Below are positions 49,919 through 58,777 of a stretch of DNA of 64,000 nt, one piece after another (position 1 is the first letter of the stretch; every line of letters starts with the position of its first letter). Where the stretch lies: positions 1 through 64,000 of the forward strand of contig NZ_OPYN01000038.1 of assembly GCF_900277125.1 (NCBI RefSeq). The letters are read 5' to 3'. Below the pieces are notes generated by a model, which had not been told where the DNA came from, did not search any database, and was given only the letters and a program-made list of their open reading frames with translations. Position numbers and translations under genes: made by a program. Source of the stretch: Pseudomonas inefficax. Its GTDB lineage: Bacteria; Pseudomonadota; Gammaproteobacteria; Pseudomonadales; Pseudomonadaceae.

Positions 49919-50002
49919 TTTTCTGCATGCTGCCAGCCTGCGTGGCGCAGGTTTCATGTTGGGGTAGGATGGTGGCATTGATTTGGCTTCAGGGAATGCA
50001 GC

Positions 50003-50347
50003 ATGAGAATTCGTGGACAGATTGGTGACTGGCCTGTGGATCTGACCATCGAGTTGGCGCCTGAAGAGTGGGCGCAACTGGGGCGGCAGGTCGAATTGCC
50101 CGCGGTGGCGCAGGCCGCAGCAACGGAAACCGTAGCGACAACTCGCCAGGATGACGGGCAATGGATTGCGGCACGTGAGGTGTTGCGCCTGGCAGGGCAG
50201 ATGAGCGGGCCGGAATTGCTGGATCGGTTGGAGGGGCTGGCCGGGAGTACGGCGGCGGGTAAACGGCTGCTGGTGCGCTTGCGGCACAGCAGTGAGGTGA
50301 AGGTGGAAAGTGGCGTGGACGCGCCGGTGTATCACTGGGTGGGGTGA
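50003..50347 (+). CDS. Unknown small acidic protein
   Basis: A 114-residue protein, not recognised with confidence. It begins MRIRGQIGDWPVDLTIELAP, carries DDGQWIAAREVLRLAGQMSG in the middle and ends with HSSEVKVESGVDAPVYHWVG. No signal peptide and no membrane segment. AGGGAA lies before the ATG. It is divergent from the zinc operon and shares its control region including the Zur-like box, though the box is nearer the other gene. Similar proteins are, to my memory, common in pseudomonads as hypothetical genes; nothing is known of the role. Confidence 0.7.
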   Translation: MRIRGQIGDWPVDLTIELAPEEWAQLGRQVELPAVAQAAATETVATTRQDDGQWIAAREVLRLAGQMSGPELLDRLEGLAGSTAAGKRLLVRLRHSSEVKVESGVDAPVYHWVG

Positions 50348-50360
50348 AGTTGCCTGTGCT

Positions 50361-50651
50361 GGCCCTATCGCCGGCAAGCCAGCTCCCACAGGGACTGCAC
50401 ATGGCTTGAAACCGATGCAGTCGAGGTGGCAGCAACCGTCTTGGATATCTCTTCAAGCCAGCACTGGCTCTTGTAGGAGCGGCCTTGTGTCGCGATGGGC
50501 CGCGCAGCGGCCCGGCAATCTTTGCTGCGAAGCTGAAAACCTGGGGCCGCTTCGCGCCCCATCGCGACACAAGGCCGCTCCTACAGGTATTTGCACATGG
50601 CTTGAGGCCGGTGTGGTCGTGGTGGGAGCTGGCTTGCCGGCGATAGGGCCG
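50361..50651. repeat. Class C REP arms enclosing a class B REP pair
   Basis: Outer arms GGCCCTATCGCCGGCAAGCC (from 50361) and the facing GGGAGCTGGCTTGCCGGCGA (ending near 50643) are class C. Between them sits a complete class B pair (50471-50587). GCACATGGCTTGA occurs in direct orientation at 50397-50409 and 50593-50605, flanking the inner pair. This 310-base gap holds no gene. Confidence 0.85.
50471..50587. repeat. Inner inverted REP pair, class B, with outer... inward hairpins
   Basis: TTGTAGGAGCGGCCTTGTGT (from 50471) and its inverse (ending 50587) face each other in the order opposite to the other class B pairs, so their hairpins, GGGCCGC/GCGGCCC (50497-50513) and GGGGCCGC/GCGCCCC (50543-50560, one bulge), lie on the inside. 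Confidence 0.85.
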
Positions 50652-50658
50652 GTACAGG

Positions 50659-51531
50659 TCAGAACATCGCCGCCGACAACTTGCGACGATATACGCCGAC
50701 CAGCGGGTGGTCCCCACCCAGCAGCTCGAATACCTGCAGCATCGCCTTCTGCGGCAACCCGTTCTCATAGCCACGGTTACGCTGGAACAGTTTCAACAAC
50801 CCTTCCAGCGCCGCTTCATACTGCTGGCGCGCCAGCTGCTGAATGCTCAGCTGATAAGCCGCTTCGTCATCCTGCGGGTTCTGTGCCAAGCGACTTTTCA
50901 GGTCGGCCACTTCCGGCAGGCTGGCGGCCTGGCGCAGGAAGGTCAGCTGGGCCTTGGCGCCGGCCAGCGCAGCCTTGTGCTCGTCGGTTTTGACCGCATC
51001 CAGCACCACCTGGGCTTCACCCAGCTCCCCGCGCTCGGCCAGACAACGGGCATACAGGATCAGCGCCTCGGCATTGCTGTTGTCCTCACCCAGCAAGGCC
51101 TGCAACAGTGCTTCGGCCTCGGCAAAACGGCTTTCGGCAAACAGCTCCTTGGCCTGCTCCAGCGGCGATGCGCTCGGGGCGGCGGGCAGTTGCACGTGCG
51201 GCTCGAGCATGGCGCGGATCGCCGATTCCGGCTGCGCACCGGCAAAGCCGTCCACCGGCTGGCCGTCCTTGAACAGCACCACGGTCGGCAGGCTGCGTAT
51301 GCCGAACTGGGCAACCACCTGTTGCTCCACGTCACAGTTGATCTTGGCCAGCAGCAGTTCGCCCTGGTACCCCTCGGTGATCTTCGCCAGCAGCGGCATC
51401 AATGCCTTGCACGGCGCGCACCACTCGGCCCAGAAGTCCACCAGCACCGGTTTGTGGAAGGAGTTCTCGATAACCAGTTGCTGGAAGGTGGCATCGGTAG
51501 CGTCGAAAATGTAGGGCGTGTCTTGGGTCAT
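50659..51531 (-). CDS. cnoX: CnoX-like chaperedoxin (thioredoxin domain plus TPR-like helices)
   Basis: A 290-residue cytoplasmic protein. Residues 1-110 are a thioredoxin domain with an intact WCAPCK site (Cys38, Cys41); residues 125-290 are helical repeats of the TPR kind. E. coli CnoX (YbbN) holds unfolded proteins during chlorine stress and passes them to GroEL or DnaK, and has lost the double-Cys site; the intact one here implies that real disulfide exchange may be possible, as in some other bacteria. It lies 31 bases downstream of a methyltransferase-like gene on the same strand. Confidence 0.9.
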   Translation of the reverse strand: MTQDTPYIFDATDATFQQLVIENSFHKPVLVDFWAEWCAPCKALMPLLAKITEGYQGELLLAKINCDVEQQVVAQFGIRSLPTVVLFKDGQPVDGFAGAQPESAIRAMLEPHVQLPAAPSASPLEQAKELFAESRFAEAEALLQALLGEDNSNAEALILYARCLAERGELGEAQVVLDAVKTDEHKAALAGAKAQLTFLRQAASLPEVADLKSRLAQNPQDDEAAYQLSIQQLARQQYEAALEGLLKLFQRNRGYENGLPQKAMLQVFELLGGDHPLVGVYRRKLSAAMF

Positions 51532-51562
51532 CGCGACTCTCGCAAACTCGTGAATGACACCA

Positions 51563-52234
51563 CTATAAGGTGTCCCGGCTGGCGTGGTACAGGCTGACCC
51601 GGCGGAATTCGTGCGGCTCGGCCAGGTCCGGCAGGGTCAGCGCTTCCAGCACGCCCAGCTGCTGGTACAGCGGGTGGCTGAAGTCGCGCACCCGCGAGTC
51701 GGCCACCAGCGCCTGGCGCCCGCGGCCGAGGAAGGCATCCAGCAGCGGCAGGTTGGCGCGGTCGTAAAGCACGTCGGCAACCAGGATCAGATCGAAGCGA
51801 TCTTCCTCGGCGAAGAAATCGCTGCTGTAACCCAGTTCCACCCCGTTCAGCGCGGCATTAGCGCGGCAGGCATCGAGTGCCAGCGTGTCGAGGTCGCAGG
51901 CCACCACTTCCAGCGCACCGGCGCGGGCGGCGGCAATACCGGCAATACCGGAGCCGGCGCCAAAATCCAGCACGCGCTTGCCGGCTACCCATTCCGGGTG
52001 CTCGGCCAGGTAACGGGCCATGGCCAGGCCGCTGGCCCAGCAGAAGCTCCAGTAGGGCGGTTCTTCAAGAATGCGCCGGGTCTCTTCGCTGCTGAAGGCA
52101 CGGTCCATGTTCTGGTCGTCGATCAGCCACAGCTTGAGGTCGCAGCCGGGCAGCTCGCTGACGACAAGACGCGCTTCGCCGATCAGGCCGCTGAGGGCCT
52201 GTTGCAGGGGCTGTTGTAGGGAGACTGGCGCCAC
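51563..52234 (-). CDS. Protein lysine methyltransferase-like protein (ETFB-KMT family)
   Basis: A 223-residue seven-beta-strand methyltransferase. The SAM motif is VLDFGAGSGIAGIAAARAGA (about residues 88-107); the region before it, EEPPYWSFCWASGLAMARYL, and the later LILVADVLYDRANLP are marks of the ETFB lysine methyltransferase and nicotinamide methyltransferase group. In bacteria such proteins methylate the electron transfer flavoprotein beta subunit, so that is the likely target, not proven here. Start is GTG at 52234, directly after the TAA of the upstream lipoprotein gene. Confidence 0.85.
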   Translation of the reverse strand: MAPVSLQQPLQQALSGLIGEARLVVSELPGCDLKLWLIDDQNMDRAFSSEETRRILEEPPYWSFCWASGLAMARYLAEHPEWVAGKRVLDFGAGSGIAGIAAARAGALEVVACDLDTLALDACRANAALNGVELGYSSDFFAEEDRFDLILVADVLYDRANLPLLDAFLGRGRQALVADSRVRDFSHPLYQQLGVLEALTLPDLAEPHEFRRVSLYHASRDTL

Positions 52235-52687
52235 TTACGGCGCCTTCTCGAAACGCAGCGGGCCGATAGCCTGGGTCTGGGCCTGGGTAATGCGCACCGG
52301 CGGCAGGTGCATGATCAGTTGGCCAGAGCTGCTGGCGCGGCCGCGCAACTCGACCCGGGCACCGGCGGGGAAGGCCTCGGGGTTGAAGCGCAGCTGGTAG
52401 GGCAGGGCCTGACCGGTGCCTGTGAGATTGCTGCTGGCCAGCAGGCGCTGCGGGCGGTCGCGCTCGTCTATGACCAGCAAGGCCAGCTCCACGTCGGCAC
52501 CGGCCGGGATTTCCAGCAAGGTGCCGCTCAGCTCGCGCTGGTAGGCCGGCAGCGGGCCCAGTACTGCGGCCGGCTTGGCCGTGCGGGCTGGCGTGGGTGC
52601 CGGAGGGGTGTCGGGCTTCGGCCTGTCGCTGCCGCAGGCGGCGAGCAGGGCGGCGCAGCACAGCACGACGAGCGCTCGGTAGTGCAT
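52235..52687 (-). CDS. YbaY-type lipoprotein
   Basis: A 150-residue lipoprotein: MHYRALVVLCCAALLAACGS has a clear lipobox LAAC with Cys18, then a Pro-rich linker (25-45) and a beta-rich YbaY domain (about 55-150) with LSGTLLEIPAGADVELALLV. The ATG at 52687 is chosen for the signal; a much longer open frame through the divergent nrdR gene is a shadow. YbaY domains resemble secretion pilotins; the role is unknown. Divergent from nrdR with 106 bases between. Confidence 0.87.
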   Translation of the reverse strand: MHYRALVVLCCAALLAACGSDRPKPDTPPAPTPARTAKPAAVLGPLPAYQRELSGTLLEIPAGADVELALLVIDERDRPQRLLASSNLTGTGQALPYQLRFNPEAFPAGARVELRGRASSSGQLIMHLPPVRITQAQTQAIGPLRFEKAP

Positions 52688-52793
52688 GGGGTAGTCCTTC
52701 ACGGGCAGATTTCCCATGGATGTTAACCCCTTTGGCTTGTCTTGCCAGTGGGATGCGCTACCATGGCCCTCCCTTTTTTTGTTGCCTGCCACC

Positions 52794-53258
52794 ATGCACT
52801 GTCCCTTTTGCGGTGCCAACGACACCAAGGTCATCGATTCTCGCCTCGTCGCCGAGGGCGAGCAGGTGCGCCGCCGCCGCGAATGCGTCGCCTGCGGCGA
52901 GCGCTTCACCACCTTCGAAACCGCCGAGCTGGTGCTGCCCCGGCTGATCAAGCAGGACGGCACGCGCCAACCCTTCGACGAAGAAAAACTGCGTGCCGGC
53001 ATGCAGCGGGCTCTTGAAAAGCGCCCGGTCAGCGTCGAACGCCTGGAAGCTGCGCTGGCGCATATCAAGAGCCGCCTGCGTGCCACCGGCGAGCGTGAAG
53101 TCAAATCGCTGGTGGTGGGTGAGATGGTCATGGCCGAGCTGCGCAAGCTGGACGAAGTGGCCTATATCCGTTTTGCCTCGGTTTACCGTCGCTTCCAGGA
53201 CCTCGACGAGTTCCGCGAAGAAATCGACCGCCTGGCCCGCGAGCCAGCTAAAGAGTGA
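52794..53258 (+). CDS. nrdR: Transcriptional repressor NrdR
   Basis: NrdR represses ribonucleotide reductase genes, sensing dATP/ATP. The 154-residue protein has a zinc ribbon with Cys3, Cys6, Cys31 and Cys34 ([10 protein letters not shown] and CVACGERF) and an ATP-cone (about 49-139, [20 protein letters not shown]). The start at ATG 52794 gives the exact zinc ribbon start; the open frame reaches upstream to 52716. It overlaps with or abuts ribD, the classic nrdR-rib order in proteobacteria. Confidence 0.97.
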   Translation: MHCPFCGANDTKVIDSRLVAEGEQVRRRRECVACGERFTTFETAELVLPRLIKQDGTRQPFDEEKLRAGMQRALEKRPVSVERLEAALAHIKSRLRATGEREVKSLVVGEMVMAELRKLDEVAYIRFASVYRRFQDLDEFREEIDRLAREPAKE

Positions 53259-53260
53259 CC

Positions 53261-54391
53261 ATGCCCAGCCAAGCTGCCATCCTCGACGCCCACTACATGG
53301 CCCGCGCGCTGGAGCTGGCGCGCAAGGGCCTGTACACCACCCACCCTAACCCGCGCGTTGGCTGCTTGATCGTGCGCGATGGCGAGGTGGTCGGCGAAGG
53401 CTGGCATGTGCGTGCCGGCGAGCCGCATGCAGAAGTGCATGCCCTGCGCCAGGCCGGTGAGCGTGCCCGTGGCGCCTGTGCCTATGTCACTCTCGAGCCG
53501 TGCAGCCACCATGGCCGCACGCCGCCGTGCGCCGAAGCGCTGGTCAATGCCGGCGTGGCACGGGTGGTGGCCGCCATGCAGGACCCCAACCCGCAAGTGG
53601 CGGGGCAGGGCCTGCGGCGCCTGGCCGAGGCCGGGATCGAAGTGGCCAGCGGCGTGCTCGAAGCCGAGGCCCGCGCACTCAACCCCGGTTTCCTCAAGCG
53701 CATGGAGCACGGCCTGCCGTTCGTTCGCGCCAAACTGGCCATGAGCCTGGATGGCCGCACCGCCATGGCCAGTGGCGAAAGCCAGTGGATCACTGGCCCG
53801 GCCGCCCGCTCGGCGGTGCAGCGCCTGCGTGCCCGCTCCAGCGTGGTGCTGACCAGCGCCGCCAGCGTGTTGGCCGATAACGCGCGGATGACCGTGCGCG
53901 GCACAGAGCTGGGCCTGGATGCCGAAACCACCGCTCTGGCACTCAGCCGCACACCGCTGCGCGTGCTGGTCGATGGCCGCCTGCGCCTGCCGCTGGATGC
54001 CCCGTTCTTCCAGGCTGGCCCGGCGCTGGTGGTGACTGCTGTCGCAGATGACCCGCGCTATGCCGCTGCCGGCCACGAACTGCTCAGCCTGCCGGGTGAC
54101 AATGACCAGGTAGACCTGCCGGCGCTGTTGCAGGCCCTGGCGACCCGTGGCGTCAACGAAATCCTGCTGGAAGCCGGTGCCGGCCTGGTCGGCGCCTTCG
54201 CCCGGCAAGGCCTGATCGACGAGTATCTGTTGTTCGTCGCCGGCACCTTCCTCGGTTCCCAGGCCCGCCCGCTGCTGGACTGGCCACTGGACAAGATGAG
54301 CGAAGCGCCGCGGCTGAAAATTACCGAAATGCGTGCAGTGGGCGATGACTGGCGGGTCACGGCCATCCCCTTGCCGGCGCCCGGCGTATAA
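53261..54391 (+). CDS. ribD: Riboflavin deaminase/reductase RibD
   Basis: RibD deaminates the pyrimidine product of GTP cyclohydrolase II and reduces its ribose. The 376-residue protein has the zinc deaminase half (HAEVHALRQAGE and EPCSHHGRTPPCAEAL, residues about 48-90) and the reductase half from about 145 on (RAKLAMSLDGRTAMASGESQ). An in-frame GTG six bases upstream is possible. The gene starts two bases after nrdR. Confidence 0.96.
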   Translation: MPSQAAILDAHYMARALELARKGLYTTHPNPRVGCLIVRDGEVVGEGWHVRAGEPHAEVHALRQAGERARGACAYVTLEPCSHHGRTPPCAEALVNAGVARVVAAMQDPNPQVAGQGLRRLAEAGIEVASGVLEAEARALNPGFLKRMEHGLPFVRAKLAMSLDGRTAMASGESQWITGPAARSAVQRLRARSSVVLTSAASVLADNARMTVRGTELGLDAETTALALSRTPLRVLVDGRLRLPLDAPFFQAGPALVVTAVADDPRYAAAGHELLSLPGDNDQVDLPALLQALATRGVNEILLEAGAGLVGAFARQGLIDEYLLFVAGTFLGSQARPLLDWPLDKMSEAPRLKITEMRAVGDDWRVTAIPLPAPGV

Positions 54392-54433
54392 TGCCGGGCT
54401 TGCCCCGCGCAAACCGTTTTTGAGGAAGACCCC

Positions 54434-55099
54434 ATGTTCACCGGCATCATCGAATCCATCGGCACCATCCGCAGCCTGACCCCCAAGGGTGGCGACGTGC
54501 GCGTCTACGTCGAAACCGGCAAGCTCGACCTGGGTGACGTCAAGCTCGGCGACAGCATCGCCGTCAACGGCGTGTGCCTGACCGCCGTCGAACTGCCGGG
54601 CGACGGCTTCTGGGCCGACGTCAGCGTCGAAACCCTCAAGCGCACCGCCTTCATCGACCTCAAGAGCGGCAGCAAGGTCAACCTGGAAAAGGCCCTGACT
54701 CCCACCACCCGGCTGGGCGGGCACCTGGTCAGCGGCCACGTCGACGGGGTCGGCGAAATCATCTCGCGCAGCGATAACGCCCGCGCCATCCAGTTCCGCG
54801 TGCGTGCACCGAAGGAACTGGCCAAGTACATCGCCCACAAGGGTTCGATCACCGTCGACGGCACCAGCCTGACGGTCAACGAGGTCAATGGCGCCGAGTT
54901 CGAGCTGACCATTGTCCCGCACACCCTGTCCGAAACCATCATGGCCGACTACCGTGCAGGGCGTCGGGTAAACCTTGAGGTCGACCTGCTGGCCCGTTAC
55001 CTGGAGCGTCTGCTGCTGGGTGACAAGGCCGCCGAACCGAACAAGGGCAGTGGCATTACCGAAAGCTTCCTGGCCGCCAACGGCTTCTTGAAATCCTGA
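54434..55099 (+). CDS. ribE: Riboflavin synthase alpha chain
   Basis: Makes riboflavin by dismutating two lumazines. The 221-residue protein has two repeated barrels: MFTGIIESIGTIRSL with DSIAVNGVCLTAVEL, and later LVSGHVDGVGEIISRS with GSITVDGTSLTVNEV. GAGGAAG precedes the ATG. It is named ribE in most pseudomonads and ribC elsewhere. Confidence 0.96.
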   Translation: MFTGIIESIGTIRSLTPKGGDVRVYVETGKLDLGDVKLGDSIAVNGVCLTAVELPGDGFWADVSVETLKRTAFIDLKSGSKVNLEKALTPTTRLGGHLVSGHVDGVGEIISRSDNARAIQFRVRAPKELAKYIAHKGSITVDGTSLTVNEVNGAEFELTIVPHTLSETIMADYRAGRRVNLEVDLLARYLERLLLGDKAAEPNKGSGITESFLAANGFLKS

Positions 55100-55117
55100 T
55101 TGAGAAGGGGGTGCCGC

Positions 55118-56209
55118 GTGGCGCTCAACAGCATCGAAGAACTGGTCGAAGACATCCGCCAGGGCAAAATGGTCATCCTCATGGATGACGAAGACCGCGA
55201 AAACGAAGGCGATATCATCATGGCAGCCGAGTGCTGCCTGCCCGAGCACATCAACTTCATGGCCAAGCACGCCCGTGGCCTGATCTGCATGCCGATGACC
55301 CGCGAGCGTTGCGAAACGCTGAAGCTGCCGCTGATGGCGCCGCGCAACGGCTCGGGCTTCGGCACCAAGTTCACCGTGTCGATCGAAGCCGCCGAAGGTG
55401 TCACCACCGGCATCTCCGCCGCTGACCGCGCCCGCACCGTGCAGGCGGCCGCCGCCAAGGACGCCAAGGCCGAAGACATCGTCAGCCCTGGGCACATCTT
55501 CCCGCTGATGGCCCAGCCTGGCGGTACCCTGGCCCGTGCCGGCCACACCGAGGCCGCATGCGACCTGGCGCGCATGGCCGGTTTCGAGCCGAGCGGCGTG
55601 ATCTGCGAAGTGATGAACGATGACGGCACCATGTCGCGCCGCGCCGAGCTGGAAGTGTTCGCCGCCGAGCACGGCCTGAAGATCGGCACCATTGCCGACC
55701 TGATCCACTACCGCATGATCCACGAGCGCACCGTGCAGCGCGTCTCCGAGCAATCGGTCGAGAGCGAGCTGGGCGAGTTCAACCTGGTCACCTACCGCGA
55801 CGCGGTGGAAGGCGACGTGCACATGGCCCTGACCCTGGGCAAGATCTGCGCCGAAGAACCGACCCTGGTGCGCGTGCACAACATGGACCCGCTGCGCGAC
55901 CTGCTGCTGGTCAAGCAACCGGGCCGCTGGAGCCTGCGCGCCGCCATGGCCGCCGTGGCCGAGGCCGGCAGCGGCGTGGTATTGCTGCTGGGCCACCCGC
56001 TGGACGGCGACGTGCTGCTGGCGCACATCCGCGAAAGCGCGGGCGATGCACCCACCAAGGCACCGACCACCTACAGCACCGTGGGTGCCGGTTCGCAGAT
56101 CCTGCGCGACCTTGGTGTGCGCAAGATGCGCCTGATGAGTTCGCCGATGAAGTTCAACGCGATATCCGGATTCGATCTGGAAGTTGTAGAATACGTGCCC
56201 TCCGAGTGA
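55118..56209 (+). CDS. ribBA: RibBX: DHBP synthase fused to a degenerate GTP cyclohydrolase II-like domain
   Basis: The first 200 residues are 3,4-dihydroxy-2-butanone-4-phosphate synthase with the acid loop DDEDRENEGDIIMAAE and HTEAACDLARMAGF. The C-terminal half has the shape of GTP cyclohydrolase II but lacks its zinc cysteines: where RibA reads HSECLTGD and CDCG, this reads RVHNMDPLRDLLLVKQPG. This corresponds to the RibBX variant described in proteobacteria, in which the second domain does not make the product. Start is GTG 55118 with GAAGGGG upstream, giving 363 residues. Standard annotation as bifunctional RibBA would be wrong about the second step. Confidence 0.92.
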   Translation: MALNSIEELVEDIRQGKMVILMDDEDRENEGDIIMAAECCLPEHINFMAKHARGLICMPMTRERCETLKLPLMAPRNGSGFGTKFTVSIEAAEGVTTGISAADRARTVQAAAAKDAKAEDIVSPGHIFPLMAQPGGTLARAGHTEAACDLARMAGFEPSGVICEVMNDDGTMSRRAELEVFAAEHGLKIGTIADLIHYRMIHERTVQRVSEQSVESELGEFNLVTYRDAVEGDVHMALTLGKICAEEPTLVRVHNMDPLRDLLLVKQPGRWSLRAAMAAVAEAGSGVVLLLGHPLDGDVLLAHIRESAGDAPTKAPTTYSTVGAGSQILRDLGVRKMRLMSSPMKFNAISGFDLEVVEYVPSE

Positions 56210-56300
56210 CTTGAGGCGGCAATGACGCCCTCTGCTCGAGTCCAGACCCCTGTCGAGGCCGCTTGTATGCGGCCTCGCTCTTGAAGATGAGAATATCGGA

Positions 56301-56777
56301 ATGACCCTGAAGACCATCGAAGGTACCTTCATCGCCCCCAAAGGTCGCTATGCTTTGGTGGTTGGCCGCTTCAACAGCTTCGTCGTCGAAAGCCTGGTAA
56401 GCGGTGCAGTTGATGCCCTGGTACGCCACGGTGTCAGCGAAAGCGACATCACCATCATCCGTGCCCCGGGTGCATTCGAAATCCCGCTGGTGGCACAGAA
56501 GGTCGCCCAGCAAGGCGCCTACGACGCGATCATCGCCCTGGGCGCCGTGATCCGTGGTGGTACCCCGCACTTCGAATACGTGGCGGGCGAATGCACCAAG
56601 GGCCTGGCCCAGGTGTCCATGGAGTTCGGTGTTCCGGTGGCTTTCGGCGTACTGACCGTCGACTCCATCGAACAGGCCATCGAGCGTTCCGGCACCAAGG
56701 CCGGCAACAAAGGTGCTGAAGCTGCCCTGTCCGCTCTGGAAATGGTCAGCCTGCTGGCGCAGTTGGAGGCCAAGTGA
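56301..56777 (+). CDS. ribH: 6,7-dimethyl-8-ribityllumazine synthase
   Basis: Joins the RibD-derived pyrimidine with the RibB product. The 158-residue protein has [18 protein letters not shown] and the phosphate site [17 protein letters not shown] with the catalytic His. The last four bases overlap the nusB start (GTGA). A 91-base gap precedes it, without a clear terminator. Confidence 0.97.
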   Translation: MTLKTIEGTFIAPKGRYALVVGRFNSFVVESLVSGAVDALVRHGVSESDITIIRAPGAFEIPLVAQKVAQQGAYDAIIALGAVIRGGTPHFEYVAGECTKGLAQVSMEFGVPVAFGVLTVDSIEQAIERSGTKAGNKGAEAALSALEMVSLLAQLEAK

Positions 56778-57274
56778 TTAGCGACGAAAGCGATCGTTTC
56801 AACCCGCGCGATCCAAAACCTGCGGATGCCGGCAAGCCCTCGAAGAGCGCCAAGCGCCGCGAAGCCCGCAAGCTCGCGACCCAGGCGCTGTACCAGTGGC
56901 ACATGGCGCAGCATTCGCTGAACGAGATCGAAGCGCAGTTCCGGGTCGATAACGATTTCTCCGATGTCGATGGCGCTTATTTCCGCGAGATCCTGCACGG
57001 GGTCCCGGCGATCAAGAGCGAAATCGACAGCGCCCTGAAGCCATGCCTGGACCTGGCACTGGAAGAACTCGACCCGGTCGAGCTGGCCGTGCTGCGTCTG
57101 TCCACCTGGGAGTTCATCAAGCGTGTCGACGTACCGTACCGCGTGGTGATCAACGAAGGTGTCGAGCTGGCCAAGGTCTTCGGTGCCACCGACGGTCACA
57201 AGTTCGTCAACGGCGTGCTGGACAAGCTGGCGCCGAACCTGCGCGAAGCAGAAGTCAAGGCGAACAAGCGCTGA
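56774..57274 (+). CDS. nusB: Transcription antitermination protein NusB
   Basis: NusB with S10 (NusE) binds boxA RNA of rRNA operons for antitermination. The 166-residue protein begins at GTG ([14 protein letters not shown]), with a charged N-terminal stretch of about 25 residues before the core [20 protein letters not shown]; the end has [20 protein letters not shown]. The GTG overlaps the ribH stop, so translation is probably coupled. Confidence 0.96.
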   Translation: MISDESDRFNPRDPKPADAGKPSKSAKRREARKLATQALYQWHMAQHSLNEIEAQFRVDNDFSDVDGAYFREILHGVPAIKSEIDSALKPCLDLALEELDPVELAVLRLSTWEFIKRVDVPYRVVINEGVELAKVFGATDGHKFVNGVLDKLAPNLREAEVKANKR

Positions 57275-57292
57275 TCCTGGCGCTTGCGAACC

Positions 57293-58261
57293 ATGGGTGA
57301 GTTCGAGCTGATCAACCATTACTTCGCCGCCGCGCCCTGTGCGCAGGGCGGCGAAGGCGTGGCCCTGGGTATCGGCGATGACTGCGCCCTGCTGGCGCTT
57401 CCCCCCGGTGAACACCTGGCAGTGTCGACCGACACGCTGGTCGCCGGGGTGCATTTCCCTGCTGTTTGCGACCCGCTACTGCTGGGCCAGCGCTCCCTGG
57501 CCGTGGCGGCCAGTGACCTGGCAGCCATGGGCGCAACTGCCATCGGCTTTACCCTCGCCCTGACCCTGCCTGACGTAGGCCCGGACTGGCTGGCGGCCTA
57601 CGCCAATGGCCTCAGCCGCATGGCCCACCGCTGCCGTATGAGCCTGATTGGCGGGGATACCACCCGGGGTCCGCTGAGCATCACTGTCACCGTGTTCGGC
57701 CGCGTGCCGGCTGGCCAGGCATTGCGCCGCAGCGGCGCCCGGCCAGGCGACCTGCTGTGTGTTGGCGGCACGCTGGGCAAGGCCGCCGGTGCCTTGCCGC
57801 TGGTGCTGGGTGAGCGCGAGGCGCCTGCTGCCCAGGCCGAGCCGCTGCTGGCCCATTACTGGTCGCCGATGCCGCAGCTTACCCTGGGCGAGTGGCTACG
57901 TGGGCGGGCGACGGCAGCGCTGGACATCTCCGACGGCCTGCTGGCTGATTGCGGGCATATCGCCAAGGCGTCCGGCGTGGCGCTTGAGGTGAACCTGGCC
58001 CAGGTACCAGTGTCTCCTGCTCTAGTGGCGTTCCTCGGTCGCGAAGCGGCATTGCAGGCAGCGCTCAGCGGTGGCGACGATTATGTACTGGCCTTCACCT
58101 TGCCGCCCGAAGCGCTGGCGCCTCTGGCGAACCTCGGTTTCATCGAGGTGCATACCATTGGTCGTGTGCTCGAAGGGCAGGGTGTGACCCTGCGTGATGC
58201 ACAAGGCCGGGACATCACCCCCGAGCAGCGGGGCTATCAACATTTTAGGGAGACACCGTGA
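57293..58261 (+). CDS. thiL: Thiamine-monophosphate kinase
   Basis: Makes thiamine diphosphate from thiamine monophosphate. The 322-residue protein starts MGEFELINHYFAAA; an ATG three codons upstream is rejected. GIGDDCALLALP and AVSTDTLVAGVHFP bind magnesium and substrate, with GGDTTRGPLSITVTVFG further on and GGDDYVLAFTLP near the end. It sits between nusB and pgpA, as in many gamma-proteobacteria, and overlaps pgpA by four bases (GTGA). Confidence 0.95.
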   Translation: MGEFELINHYFAAAPCAQGGEGVALGIGDDCALLALPPGEHLAVSTDTLVAGVHFPAVCDPLLLGQRSLAVAASDLAAMGATAIGFTLALTLPDVGPDWLAAYANGLSRMAHRCRMSLIGGDTTRGPLSITVTVFGRVPAGQALRRSGARPGDLLCVGGTLGKAAGALPLVLGEREAPAAQAEPLLAHYWSPMPQLTLGEWLRGRATAALDISDGLLADCGHIAKASGVALEVNLAQVPVSPALVAFLGREAALQAALSGGDDYVLAFTLPPEALAPLANLGFIEVHTIGRVLEGQGVTLRDAQGRDITPEQRGYQHFRETP

Positions 58262-58761
58262 CCGATCACCCCAACCAGGTGCCTGCGGAGTTCGTTCCGC
58301 CTTCGGTCTGGCGCAACCCGTGGCACTTCATCGCCTTCGGCTTCGGTTCCGGCACCTTGCCCAAGGCGCCGGGCACCTGGGGCTCGCTGGTGGCCATACC
58401 GTTCATTCCGCTGTGGCAGATGCTGCCCGACTGGGGCTACTGGCTGCTGCTGGGCGTAAGCATGCTGTTCGGCTTCTGGCTCTGTGGCAAGGTCGCCAAT
58501 GACCTGCGCGTGCACGACCATGAAGGCATTGTCTGGGACGAGATCGTCGGCATGTGGATAACCCTCTGGCTGGTGCCGGAAGGCTGGCAGTGGCTGCTGG
58601 CGGGGTTCCTTATGTTCCGCTTCTTCGACATTCTCAAGCCGTGGCCGATCCGCTGGGTCGACCGCCATGTGCATGGGGGCGTCGGGATCATGCTCGACGA
58701 TATCCTGGCCGGCGTGTTTGCCTGGCTGGGGATGCAGGTTCTGGTGTGGGCGGTTGCCTGA
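58258..58761 (+). CDS. pgpA: Phosphatidylglycerophosphatase A
   Basis: Takes the phosphate off phosphatidylglycerophosphate in the inner membrane. The 167-residue protein begins at GTG (MTDHPNQVPAEFVPPS) and has the family block GFGSGTLPKAPGTWGSL and DEIVGMWITLWLVPE; the Asp/Glu there are part of the metal site. Four hydrophobic segments are seen. Coupled to thiL by overlap. Confidence 0.93.
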   Translation: MTDHPNQVPAEFVPPSVWRNPWHFIAFGFGSGTLPKAPGTWGSLVAIPFIPLWQMLPDWGYWLLLGVSMLFGFWLCGKVANDLRVHDHEGIVWDEIVGMWITLWLVPEGWQWLLAGFLMFRFFDILKPWPIRWVDRHVHGGVGIMLDDILAGVFAWLGMQVLVWAVA

Positions 58762-58777
58762 TACAGGGAGCGTGTGA

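Noticed and set aside
53183..56341. Minus-strand open frame of 1052 codons over the rib genes
   Set aside because: Same reason: it is a shadow of GC-rich coding on the other strand, where ribD, ribE and ribBX are certain.
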